Below, in pieces: positions 56,198 through 64,000 of a stretch of DNA of 64,000 nt; within the stretch, counting starts at the first letter, position 1; each line of letters starts with the position of its first letter. The notes under the pieces are model-generated. The model saw nothing but the letters and a program-made list of their open reading frames with translations. It did no database searches and was not told the DNA's origin. Location of the stretch: the NCBI GenBank assembly GCA_016707785.1, contig JADJGZ010000023.1, positions 1-64,000 of the forward strand. The letters are read 5' to 3'. This stretch comes from Bacteroidales bacterium (lineage in GTDB: Bacteria > Bacteroidota > Bacteroidia > Bacteroidales > UBA4417). A program made the translations under genes and the position numbers.

Positions 56198-56760
56198 TAT
56201 AACAGGGATCGCTGGATTGTTTTACTGATCGACTCGTTTGGATTTATCAACTGAAGCATAAGTTCATCGGTCCATTCCTGGTTTCTAAGAAGCCACTGTT
56301 TTCGCAAACCACAAGTCTTATAACCAAGCCTGGTAAAAAGCCGGATACTATCCTGATTGGTATTCTCGATATTACAATAAAGCTGGTGCAGGTTTAAGGT
56401 GTTGAAACAATAAGCGGAAAGTAGCTCCAGTGCCTCTGTAGCAAAACCATTCTTCCTGTATTTCTCATCGATGAGGATACCAATTCCCGCTCTTCGATGG
56501 TGTGGATCGAAATCAAACAGGTCAATACTGCCTACTGGTTCTTGTTTGGTGCTGGAGTCAAGGCAGTCAATCATAAACCTTAGTTGCTTTGAAGAATAGA
56601 TATCATGACTGGAGTTCAGCACGAATTGTTCAATTTCAAATCTTGAATAAGGAGAAAGTGTATTCCCCAGGTGCCATATAGTTGGATCATTTTCCCATTT
56701 ATAGAGTGTATCTATATCGGCTGGTTCAGGGGCACGAAGTGAAATATGCGTTCCTATCAT
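56197..56760 (-). CDS. GNAT acetyltransferase (RimJ/RimL type)
   Basis: The start at 56760 (MIGTHISLRAPEPAD) is preferred to the longer reading from 56838, which overlaps dapF. The 187-residue protein has the GNAT fold, with the acetyl-CoA loop near HRRAGIGILIDEKYRKNGFATEAL and NIENTNQDSIRLFTRLGYK. The substrate is unknown. It lies in a dapF-GNAT-mltG operon, 4 bp after dapF. Confidence 0.88.
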   Translation of the reverse strand: MIGTHISLRAPEPADIDTLYKWENDPTIWHLGNTLSPYSRFEIEQFVLNSSHDIYSSKQLRFMIDCLDSSTKQEPVGSIDLFDFDPHHRRAGIGILIDEKYRKNGFATEALELLSAYCFNTLNLHQLYCNIENTNQDSIRLFTRLGYKTCGLRKQWLLRNQEWTDELMLQLINPNESISKTIQRSLL

Positions 56761-56764
56761 TTTG

Positions 56765-57547
56765 TTAAAAGCTAAACTGACCTTCAAAAACTCGTGATAC
56801 ATTTCCCTGTAGGGTAATTTCACTAAACCTGGTTCCATCTCTTCTGAAAGTCACCTTCAGGTTGCCTCCTGGAGTTTGAATCTGAAAATCTGTCCCACCT
56901 GACTTAAGTGAGGCGGCAATGGCGGAAGCGGTCACACCGGTGCCACATGACAAAGTTTCAGCCTCCACACCTTTTTCATAAGTTCTCACTTTGAGATATC
57001 CTTCACAGATCTGCACGAAATTTACATTCGTACCAGCAGGTTCAAATTTTGGAAGATTCCGTATCCTTTTTCCCTCTTCATGGACATCGATTTGAGATAC
57101 ATCATCCACAAATTTCACGAAATGAAAAGTGCCAGTATTCAGAAAACAGGAATCATCATTAAACTCATATATTTCCGGGTCCTTCATCTTTAAACTTACC
57201 TCCGATGAAGCACCCTGCTCTTCAAGAATTTGTGCCATATGCATGCCATCGGCAGCAATAAAGGATGTTGAATAACCTATCAATTCAAGACTTTGGGCAA
57301 AAGCTACAATACATCTGCCTCCATTACCGCAAAATGTTGCAGGACTTCCATCGGCATTAAAATATACCATCTCAAAATCAGAAGAATCACTGTTTCTTAG
57401 CAACAATAAACCATCAGCACCAATTCCAAAATGCCTGTTGCACATATGACTGATTAAAGTCACATCGTCAGGAAATATCCTTGAACGGTCATCAACTAAG
57501 ATGAAATCATTTCCGGTACCCTGGTATTTAATAAATGGAATATGCAT
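56765..57547 (-). CDS. dapF: Diaminopimelate epimerase DapF
   Basis: The start at 57547 (MHIPFIKYQGTGNDF) gives 260 residues; the upstream extension has no conserved residues. Both catalytic cysteines are present: C73 (FCGNGGRC) and C201 (LSCGTGVTAS). It converts LL- to meso-diaminopimelate, the cell-wall and lysine precursor. A good promoter lies just upstream at 57590. Confidence 0.96.
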   Translation of the reverse strand: MHIPFIKYQGTGNDFILVDDRSRIFPDDVTLISHMCNRHFGIGADGLLLLRNSDSSDFEMVYFNADGSPATFCGNGGRCIVAFAQSLELIGYSTSFIAADGMHMAQILEEQGASSEVSLKMKDPEIYEFNDDSCFLNTGTFHFVKFVDDVSQIDVHEEGKRIRNLPKFEPAGTNVNFVQICEGYLKVRTYEKGVEAETLSCGTGVTASAIAASLKSGGTDFQIQTPGGNLKVTFRRDGTRFSEITLQGNVSRVFEGQFSF

Positions 57548-58007
57548 CCTTATCAGGTTTCTGCAGAGGGCCTGCGAAAATACAAAGATAGATTCAGATA
57601 TCGATATAAATGACAATGTGAAATAAAATACCGCTGCAAAAGAGAAAATTTATGTATTTGGTGCAACCAGCAGAGTCTGCAGGTGTTTATTATTATACTG
57701 GGATACACTATTCCAGGGGATGTGTCGGATTGGATCTATAAAGTTCAGATGGCACATTGAATGCAAAAATAAAAATGACAGATTGGCAGATATTCAGGGT
57801 ATGTCAGTCAAAATGTAAGTCTGAAAATCTTTTCATTCCAAAGGTAAAACCCTCTATCTGCCTTATGTATGTAAGGTTAACAATTATTAACAAGAGTGAA
57901 TAAACTATTGGTATTGACATTGCGTTAATCAAGAGCAGGTTCCAAAAAGGTAATCATGTGTTGGAACGGAAGAAAATTAATGTTACACTACTTAAAAAAT
58001 CTGTAAA
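57548..58007. other. Divergent intergenic region between dapF and htrA
   Basis: Beyond the dapF promoter the region shows no gene. Two TTAACA units at 57876 and 57886 are only 10 bp apart and do not fit the Pho-box geometry. The htrA promoter is not obvious. Confidence 0.4.
57583..57590 (-). promoter_or_regulatory. dapF promoter -7 element
   Basis: On the minus strand TATCTTTG (57590-57583) is a perfect TAnnTTTG, 35 bp before the dapF start. Confidence 0.6.
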
Positions 58008-59456
58008 ATGAAAAAGTTTGGTGCATATCTGGCAGTGGCAATAATGGGTGGCCTGATTTCACTTGGTGCTTTTGCTTTAATTCAAAAGAAATATGACAAG
58101 GTTCAGGGAGTACCTCAGTATTCTGTCCCTGCAACATTAGCCGGATTAAATACCAGTGGAACCTTGCTGCCTGATTTTACAGCAGCAGCCAATGTAACTG
58201 TACATGCTGTTGTCCATATTAAAACAGAGTATTCCAGGAAGAATAATTACTATGATTATTTCTTTAATTTTCATGATTTCTTTGGAGATAATGGGATGCG
58301 TGAGCAGGCCCCATTGCAGGGAGCGGGTTCCGGAGTTATTATTTCGCCGGAAGGATACATTGTAACTAATAATCATGTTGTTCAGGATGCAACCAAGATA
58401 GAGGTTGTACTAAACGATAAACGTTCCTATTCTGCTGATGTAGTTGGAACTGATCCCTCAACCGACCTGGCTGTTATCAGGATTGATGAAAAGGCTCTCC
58501 CTTACCTGGTATATGGTAACTCTGATGATTTGATGATAGGTGAATGGGTGCTTGCTGTTGGAAATCCTTTCAATCTTACCTCAACGGTTACCGCAGGTAT
58601 TGTTAGTGCAAAAGCACGAAATATTAATATTCTCGGATCTCCTGATAGCCCGGCTATTGAATCATTCATTCAGACTGATGCTGCAGTGAATCGTGGAAAC
58701 AGTGGGGGTGCCCTTGTAAATACCAGGGGTGAGCTGGTTGGAATTAATGCGGCTATCGCCAGTGGTAATGGCTTTTATGCCGGATATTCATTTGCAATTC
58801 CAGTCAATATTGTGAAAAAGGTGGTCGACGATCTGCTTGATTATGGAGAGGTACAACGGGCTTTCCTCGGAGTTAATATTCGTGAGATCGATAGTAAACT
58901 CGCCCAGGAACAAGGATTGAAGGAACTCCGCGGTGTTTATGTTGCTGATGTTGTTGAAGAAGGTGCTGCTTCTGCTGCCGGGGTAAAGAAGGGAGATATT
59001 ATTGTTTCTGTAGGTGGTGTTGTTGTTAACAGTACCTCAGAATTGTTGGAAAATGTAGGACGATATCGCCCGGGAGATAAGGTGGCACTGGTCATCAACC
59101 AGGGTAACAAAGAAAAAACACTGAATATAGTTCTTCGAAATAAAGAGGGAAACACTTCTGTGGTGAAAAAAGAAGAGAAGAATATGGTGAATTTGCTTGG
59201 AGCTACCTTCGAAAAAGCTTCCCCTGAATTATTAGCCAGAATCGGATCCAAGAATGGTGTACAGGTTACCAAATTGTCTGATGGTATCCTGAAGGAAGCT
59301 GGGATCAGGGAAGGATATGTCATCACTGAAATAGATAAGAAACCGGTTAACTCCGCTGATGATATTGAGACTATGCTTTATAATAAAAAGGGTGGTGTTC
59401 TTATCGAAGGCATTTATCCAAACCGGACCAGGGCCTATTATGGTTTTGGATTATAA
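58008..59456 (+). CDS. HtrA/DegP-family periplasmic serine protease
   Basis: The 482-residue protein has an N-terminal membrane or signal segment (about 5-24) and a trypsin-like domain with catalytic triad H123 (NNHVV), D153 (STDLAVIRID) and S232 (NRGNSGGALV). Two PDZ domains follow (about 265-375 and 385-480). It degrades or chaperones misfolded envelope proteins and is typically stress-induced. No sensor genes are adjacent. Confidence 0.95.
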   Translation: MKKFGAYLAVAIMGGLISLGAFALIQKKYDKVQGVPQYSVPATLAGLNTSGTLLPDFTAAANVTVHAVVHIKTEYSRKNNYYDYFFNFHDFFGDNGMREQAPLQGAGSGVIISPEGYIVTNNHVVQDATKIEVVLNDKRSYSADVVGTDPSTDLAVIRIDEKALPYLVYGNSDDLMIGEWVLAVGNPFNLTSTVTAGIVSAKARNINILGSPDSPAIESFIQTDAAVNRGNSGGALVNTRGELVGINAAIASGNGFYAGYSFAIPVNIVKKVVDDLLDYGEVQRAFLGVNIREIDSKLAQEQGLKELRGVYVADVVEEGAASAAGVKKGDIIVSVGGVVVNSTSELLENVGRYRPGDKVALVINQGNKEKTLNIVLRNKEGNTSVVKKEEKNMVNLLGATFEKASPELLARIGSKNGVQVTKLSDGILKEAGIREGYVITEIDKKPVNSADDIETMLYNKKGGVLIEGIYPNRTRAYYGFGL

Positions 59457-59600
59457 AGAAAACAAAAAGCATTGCGACTTGTTAATAAAATTGAAGTCTT
59501 GAACTTGCGTTTAAGACCTGATGAAAGCTAACTTTATTTTAATCAGAGAACTACTTGTTTGTGTAACAGCATCACCTGGTTCTTTCCAAATAATTTCCCG

Positions 59601-60464
59601 ATGAGACAGCTAAAAATCACCAAATCGATAACGAACCGGGAAACGGCTTCGCTCGATAAATATCTTCAGGATATTGGCAAAGAAGAATTGATTACAGCTG
59701 ATCAGGAAGTAGAGTTGGCTCGCAGGATTAAAACCGGCGACCAACAGGCATTGGATAAATTATGTCGTGCCAACCTTCGGTTTGTTGTTTCAGTAGCTAA
59801 ACAATATCAAAATCAAGGGCTTAGTCTGCCCGACCTCATTAATGAAGGAAATCTTGGGCTTATTAAAGCCGCTCAACGTTTTGATGAAACCCGTGGATTC
59901 AAGTTTATCTCCTATGCCGTATGGTGGATTCGTCAATCCATTCTGCAGGCACTGGCTGAGCAATCCAGGATTGTTAGGCTGCCTTTAAACCAGGTTGGTT
60001 CTCTTAATAAGATTAAAAAAGAAACCTCCCGGCTGGAGCAGAAATTTGAAAGACTTCCTTCGGCAGATGAAATTGCTGAAGCACTTGAAATTCCAGGATA
60101 CAAAATTGATGCTGCCCTGAGAATATCAACACGTTACATTTCAATGGATGCTCCTTTAGCTGAAGATGAGGATACCAAATTCATCGATTTGTTTGTTGAT
60201 GAAGATGCACCTTTTACTGATTCAGGACTCATGAGGGAATCCCTTGCCAAGGAAATTCAACGTTCCTTGTCAACATTGTCTGAAAAAGAAAGAGATGTTA
60301 TTAACCTTTATTATGGTATTGGAATCCCTAATGGTTTAACACTGGAAGAGATCGGTGCAAAATTCGATCTTACCCGCGAACGGGTCCGACAGATTAAGGA
60401 AAAGGCAATCCGTAGACTTAAACACAACTCCAGGAGTAAGTTATTAAAATCTTACCTGGGTTAA
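59601..60464 (+). CDS. rpoD: Primary sigma factor RpoD (Bacteroidota type)
   Basis: The start at 59601 (MRQLKITKSIT) gives 287 residues, the length of the Bacteroidota primary sigma factor, which lacks region 1.1. Regions 1.2 (LDKYLQDIGKEELIT), 2 (NLRFVVSVAKQYQNQGLSLPDLINEGNLGLI, YAVWWIRQSILQAL), 3 and 4 (TLEEIGAKFDLTRERVRQIKEKAIRRL) are complete. It recognises the TTTG/TAnnTTTG promoters seen across this window. Confidence 0.96.
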   Translation: MRQLKITKSITNRETASLDKYLQDIGKEELITADQEVELARRIKTGDQQALDKLCRANLRFVVSVAKQYQNQGLSLPDLINEGNLGLIKAAQRFDETRGFKFISYAVWWIRQSILQALAEQSRIVRLPLNQVGSLNKIKKETSRLEQKFERLPSADEIAEALEIPGYKIDAALRISTRYISMDAPLAEDEDTKFIDLFVDEDAPFTDSGLMRESLAKEIQRSLSTLSEKERDVINLYYGIGIPNGLTLEEIGAKFDLTRERVRQIKEKAIRRLKHNSRSKLLKSYLG

Positions 60465-60483
60465 AAAAAAGTTTTTTATTTCA

Positions 60484-60511
60484 AGAGGGCTAAAATGGCC
60501 CTCTTTTTTTT
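60484..60511 (+). terminator. rpoD terminator
   Basis: AGAGGGC, a 7-nt loop and GCCCTCT (60484-60504) are followed by a run of eight Ts. Confidence 0.9.
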
Positions 60512-60682
60512 GCTTTCGTTGATAATAAAAGGATTGCTGAGCCTGACCCTGGTTAGACTGACAAATATTTACTCCTGGACTTAAAAAAATATTTTTTTTT
60601 CGTGTTACCTTTTAAGTAAATTTGGATAAAAGCATAGATTAATTATCTCATACTCTCTCATTATAGGCTAATTACTACTCTT

Positions 60683-61057
60683 ATGAAAGTACTCATCGCT
60701 GAGGACAACCAATTAAATCAGCAATTAATGTCGCTTTACATGAAGCGGCTGGAATGGGATTTTAAGGTAGTGGGTGATGGATTACAAGCTGTTGAATCCT
60801 GCAGGCAAGAATCGTTTGATCTGATCCTCATGGATATTGACATGCCTGTACTTGATGGCATTGAAGCTACCAGGTATATCCGCATCTTTAACCCATACAT
60901 TCCCATCATCGCAATAACTGCTTATACAGATGAAGCTGTCAGGCGGGAGACACAGGCTGTCGGGATGAATGCATTTCTCGCAAAGCCTTGCAGCCGTAAT
61001 GATATATATGCAACTGTTACATCAGTCCTTGAAAATAAAGAGGAGAAAGTTGCCTGA
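60683..61057 (+). CDS. Stand-alone response-regulator receiver domain
   Basis: This 124-residue protein is a receiver only: acidic pair in IAEDNQ (E7, D8), phosphoacceptor D52 in LILMDIDMPVLDG, T in ITAYT and K in LAKPC. The DNQxNQ and ATRYIR features resemble receivers of hybrid histidine kinases. There is no output domain, so it may pass phosphoryl groups or act on a partner protein. It lies in its own unit between two terminators. Confidence 0.88.
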   Translation: MKVLIAEDNQLNQQLMSLYMKRLEWDFKVVGDGLQAVESCRQESFDLILMDIDMPVLDGIEATRYIRIFNPYIPIIAITAYTDEAVRRETQAVGMNAFLAKPCSRNDIYATVTSVLENKEEKVA

Positions 61058-61080
61058 TTGAATTATAAATCAGTCGCTTG

Positions 61081-61105
61081 AGCCGCTATAAATGCGGCTT
61101 TTTTT
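61081..61105 (+). terminator. Terminator after the receiver gene
   Basis: AGCCGC, a 7-nt loop and GCGGCT (61081-61099) are followed by seven Ts. Confidence 0.9.
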
Positions 61106-61265
61106 GTTTGTGCTTCAATCTGTAAACTATTTGAACCGGTTACTGAAATTTTAAGCATAGGATGATTTCTAAATTTGCATATTATACATAACACATTTTC
61201 AGGATTATAGCCAATAATTAATTATCAGTATAAATAAAGACCTTATACTTAATAAAATTATTCAT

Positions 61266-61301
61266 TTTGTGGGTTTATCCCATTTTGGATTCGTACTTTT
61301 G
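61266..61301 (+). promoter_or_regulatory. pyrG promoter
   Basis: TTTG at 61266-61269 and a perfect TAnnTTTG (TACTTTTG) at 61294-61301 are 28 bp apart, start to start. The rest of the 61106-61384 gap is AT-rich without features. Confidence 0.6.
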
Positions 61302-61384
61302 CAACCCATAGTTGATTCACTAATTTTTGCTGAATTCATTATTCCTAGTTTGACTGTTGGTCAATCCAATCTACCTATTCACCT

Positions 61385-62998
61385 ATGGCTGAAACACGAT
61401 ATATTTTTACAACTGGTGGGGTTGCTTCTTCTCTCGGGAAGGGAATTATCTCATCATCACTGGCTAAACTATTGATAGCCAGAGGGTTCAAAGTTGCGAT
61501 CCAAAAATTGGATCCATACATCAATATTGATCCCGGAACTCTTAATCCATATGAGCACGGAGAATGTTATGTTACCCAGGATGGTGCAGAAACAGATCTT
61601 GATCTTGGTCATTATGAAAGGTTCACCAATGTTCCTACCTCACAGGCAAACAATGTAACTACCGGACGAATTTACCAGGCTGTAATTGATAAGGAAAGAA
61701 AGGGAGATTACCTTGGAGAAACTGTACAGGTTATTCCCCATATTACTGATGAGATCAAATATCGCATCAGGCTATTAGGGGCCGATGGGAAATATGATTT
61801 TGTTATTACCGAAATAGGAGGGACAGTCGGTGACATTGAATCCCTGCCCTATATTGAAGCTGTTCGTCAGATGAAATGGGAGTTGGGTAACCGTTGCCTG
61901 GTTATACACCTGACTTTGGTGCCTTACCTGGCATCATCAGGCGAACTCAAAACAAAGCCTACCCAGCACAGTGTAAAAACCTTGCTTGAATCTGGGGTTC
62001 AGCCGGATATTATCGTTTGCCGCACCGAAAAGCATCTCAACCAGGGATTAAGGAATAAAATTGCTTTATTCTGCAATGTGATACCTTCTGCTGTCATTGA
62101 GTCAATAGATGTTGAAACCATTTATGACGTCCCGTTGCTCATGCGTGACGAGAAACTGGACCAGGTGGTGCTTGAGAAGATGCAGGTCCCCATTCGGAAA
62201 GAGCCTGATTTATCGCTTTGGGAAGAATTTCTCTATAAACTGAAGCATCCGAAAGGAGAAGTAAACATTGGCCTGATAGGAAAATACGTTGAATTGAAGG
62301 ATGCCTATAAGTCAATCAGTGAGTCTTTTATTCATGCCGGAGCTGCAAATCAGTTCAAGGTTAATGTAATAATGGTTCATTCTGAAGCCATAAATTCAAA
62401 AACGGTCAGGCAAATTCTTGAAAAACTGGATGGCATACTTGTAGCACCTGGTTTTGGTGCAAGAGGGATTGATGGAAAAATTCTTGCCATTAAATTTGCC
62501 AGGGAAAACAAAATTCCTTTTATGGGCATTTGCTTAGGTATGCAGTGTGCCGTTATTGAGTTTGGCAGAAATGTGCTCGGATTGAAAGATGCTCATTCAA
62601 CAGAAATGAATCCGGATACGCCCTATCCTGTTATTGACATTATGCCTGATCAAAAGGACCTCGATAAAAAAGGCGGTACAATGCGTCTTGGAAGCTGGCC
62701 CTGCACTGTTGAAAAAGATTCCAAAGCCTTTGATGTTTATGGTGTTACAGATATTGCTGAACGTCACAGGCATCGTTATGAATTTAATAATGCTTTCAGA
62801 GAGCAATATGAAAAGGCCGGGATGAAACTGGTTGGGATCAATAAAGATAAAAACCTGGTTGAAATGATTGAATTAAAGGATCATCCATGGTTTATTGCTG
62901 TGCAGTTCCACCCGGAATACCGCAGCACTGTTGCCAGTCCACATCCACTTTTTGTGCATTTTGTTGAAGCGGCTATCGAACATCTGAAAAGAAAATAG
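61385..62998 (+). CDS. pyrG: CTP synthase
   Basis: The 537-residue protein has an N-terminal synthetase domain with the ATP loop (GGVASSLGKGIISSSLA), IQKLDPYINIDPGT and EIGGTVGDIESLP. A C-terminal class I glutamine amidotransferase domain has the nucleophile Cys in MGICLGMQ and the His-Glu pair in VQFHPEYRST. It turns UTP into CTP using glutamine. Full family length. A terminator follows. Confidence 0.97.
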   Translation: MAETRYIFTTGGVASSLGKGIISSSLAKLLIARGFKVAIQKLDPYINIDPGTLNPYEHGECYVTQDGAETDLDLGHYERFTNVPTSQANNVTTGRIYQAVIDKERKGDYLGETVQVIPHITDEIKYRIRLLGADGKYDFVITEIGGTVGDIESLPYIEAVRQMKWELGNRCLVIHLTLVPYLASSGELKTKPTQHSVKTLLESGVQPDIIVCRTEKHLNQGLRNKIALFCNVIPSAVIESIDVETIYDVPLLMRDEKLDQVVLEKMQVPIRKEPDLSLWEEFLYKLKHPKGEVNIGLIGKYVELKDAYKSISESFIHAGAANQFKVNVIMVHSEAINSKTVRQILEKLDGILVAPGFGARGIDGKILAIKFARENKIPFMGICLGMQCAVIEFGRNVLGLKDAHSTEMNPDTPYPVIDIMPDQKDLDKKGGTMRLGSWPCTVEKDSKAFDVYGVTDIAERHRHRYEFNNAFREQYEKAGMKLVGINKDKNLVEMIELKDHPWFIAVQFHPEYRSTVASPHPLFVHFVEAAIEHLKRK

Positions 62999-63014
62999 CC
63001 ATGTAATACAGGGT

Positions 63015-63049
63015 AAAAGCGGATTGGTTAAGCCATTCCGCTTTTTTTT
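63015..63049 (+). terminator. pyrG terminator
   Basis: AAAAGCGGA (63015-63023) pairs with TCCGCTTTT (63037-63045), with an inner GG/CC extension, and leads into eight Ts. Confidence 0.85.
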
Positions 63050-63102
63050 ATTGATACCGTCATTCCATTACTCGTTGCTCATTGAAGGGAAGGAACATTT
63101 TG

Positions 63103-63110
63103 TATCTTTG
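63103..63110 (+). promoter_or_regulatory. yidC promoter -7 element
   Basis: TATCTTTG, a perfect TAnnTTTG, lies 33 bp before the yidC start codon; a TTG at 63075 is a possible -33 element. Confidence 0.6.
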
Positions 63111-63143
63111 CGCCCCCAAATAGATAATAGAAAGAACATTTCA

Positions 63144-64000
63144 ATGAGTAGATCGAATATTATTGGCCTGGTTGTTATCATGGCCCTTCTGATTGGCTAT
63201 AGCTTATTTATGACTCCTTCGAAGGAGGAAATGCAGGAAGCCAGGAAAAAGGCTGATTCCATTGCTAAAGTTGAGCAAGTTGAAGCTGCTATCCAGTCGG
63301 CACAACAAAAAATTCAAAAGACCATACAGGACTCATTATCCAGGTTGCCCAAGGATACCCTACAATCATTGGCTGTTGAGAAGTTCGGGGCTTTCGCCAA
63401 TTCTACCCAGGGTAAAAATCAATTCTATGTTATAGAAAATGAGGTTCTTAAGCTGAAAATTTCTGCCAAGGGAGGATCGGTCTTTTCTGCTGAACTGAAA
63501 GACTTCAAAACCCATGATACCTTGCCTTTGGTTATCTCACGCGGTGATTCATCAGTCTTTGGATTCGAGTTTAATACCGAAGATCTGAAGTCAGTTAATA
63601 CCAATGATTTATTTTTCCAACGCGTCGCATCTGATGCTAATCTTTCTGATTCCCTTTTTGTAAAAGGCAAGGACTCCTTACAATTTGCCCTTCGGCTCTA
63701 TCCTTCAGGCAGCGACAGTGTTTCCGGACAATCCGGATATATTGAATACCTGTATACCCTGAAAGGAAATGAGTATATGGTTGGTTTCTCAGTAAGGTTT
63801 GTCGGCCTTAAAGGGATTGTTGCTCAAAATACCCAGGACTTACTTCTAACCTGGAATACTGATCTTTATCAACAGGAGAAGAGTTTTAAGAATGAACTCA
63901 CCCAGTCGACCATCTATTACATGGATAATACAGGAGATGTGAACTATCTTACTGAAACCAGTGATGAGAAGGAGCGGGTGAATACTCCGGTTAAATGGGT
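63144..64000 (+). CDS. yidC: Membrane protein insertase YidC, N-terminal part (cut by window edge)
   Basis: The start at 63144 gives the first 285 residues with no stop before the edge. An N-terminal TM helix (IIGLVVIMALLIGYSLFM) and a coiled-coil-like segment (residues about 28-60) precede the periplasmic beta domain typical of Gram-negative YidC (YVIENEVLKLKISAKGGSV, SGYIEYLYTLKGNEYMVGFSV, EKERVNTPVKWV). The conserved insertase TM bundle lies beyond the window. YidC inserts proteins into the inner membrane. Confidence 0.92.
   Translation, partial: MSRSNIIGLVVIMALLIGYSLFMTPSKEEMQEARKKADSIAKVEQVEAAIQSAQQKIQKTIQDSLSRLPKDTLQSLAVEKFGAFANSTQGKNQFYVIENEVLKLKISAKGGSVFSAELKDFKTHDTLPLVISRGDSSVFGFEFNTEDLKSVNTNDLFFQRVASDANLSDSLFVKGKDSLQFALRLYPSGSDSVSGQSGYIEYLYTLKGNEYMVGFSVRFVGLKGIVAQNTQDLLLTWNTDLYQQEKSFKNELTQSTIYYMDNTGDVNYLTETSDEKERVNTPVKW

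Noticed and set aside
57876..57891. Two TTAACA units upstream of htrA, considered as another Pho-box-like site
   Set aside because: They are 10 bp apart, not 11, and no TAnnTTTG lies 26 bp downstream.
1..64000. Search by eye for CRISPR arrays, insertion sequences, tRNA or rRNA genes and prophage genes
   Set aside because: No regular spaced repeats, transposase, integrase or RNA-gene signatures were found.

Overview
The window looks like a chromosomal segment of a Bacteroidota (Bacteroidales-like) bacterium. The reasons are: secreted proteins with type IX secretion (T9SS) C-terminal sorting domains; a TonB-dependent receptor with a carboxypeptidase-regulatory-like N-terminal domain; promoters of the Bacteroidota type (-33 TTTG, -7 TAnnTTTG); a primary sigma factor without region 1.1; and BatA-type, TamB-type and MltG proteins of Bacteroidota style. 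I saw no rRNA, tRNA, CRISPR array, insertion sequence or prophage.

Left third (1-27.9 kb) is an accessory and phosphate region. It holds a TonB receptor followed by a damaged cohesin-domain gene (both minus strand), a YwqK/MORN-like secreted protein, a small carboxypeptidase-regulatory-like protein, and a PhoB-like regulator followed by a PHP-glycosyltransferase fusion and a GH13 glucosidase (both frameshifted). Next comes a block of surface proteins: a duplicated DWGG-type protein ending in a dockerin-like module, two cohesin-domain proteins with T9SS tails, and a tiny PID-CTERM protein. The phosphate-uptake locus follows: OprP-like porin, PstS, PstC, PstA, PstB, PhoU, a PhoB-type regulator and a PhoR-type kinase. 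Seven promoters in this region carry TTAACA/TTAATA-like direct repeats with an 11-bp period, and in six of them the last repeat starts exactly 26 bp upstream of the -7 element. This resembles a Bacteroidota Pho box and ties the surface-protein genes and the glycosyltransferase operon to the pst locus as one putative phosphate-starvation regulon. This is the most interesting signal in the window.

Middle and right (28-64 kb) is mostly conserved housekeeping: a BatA/vWA protein, topoisomerase IV subunit A, a flavodiiron protein, a lipoprotein, a LytTR regulator, PpnP, TsaD, TamB, a repeat-bearing small secreted protein, an AddA-like helicase-nuclease, SelU-SelD-PbpC (overlapping genes), a lipoprotein, YchF, a class A beta-lactamase, a DUF2279-like protein, MltG-GNAT-DapF, an HtrA protease, RpoD, a lone receiver domain, CTP synthase and the start of YidC, which runs off the right edge.

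Sequence quality matters here. Single-base frameshifts, several of them in A or T runs, break seven genes, all left of 22.5 kb, while everything to the right is intact. Catalytic residues survive on both sides of the breaks, so assembly or sequencing error is at least as likely as real gene decay.
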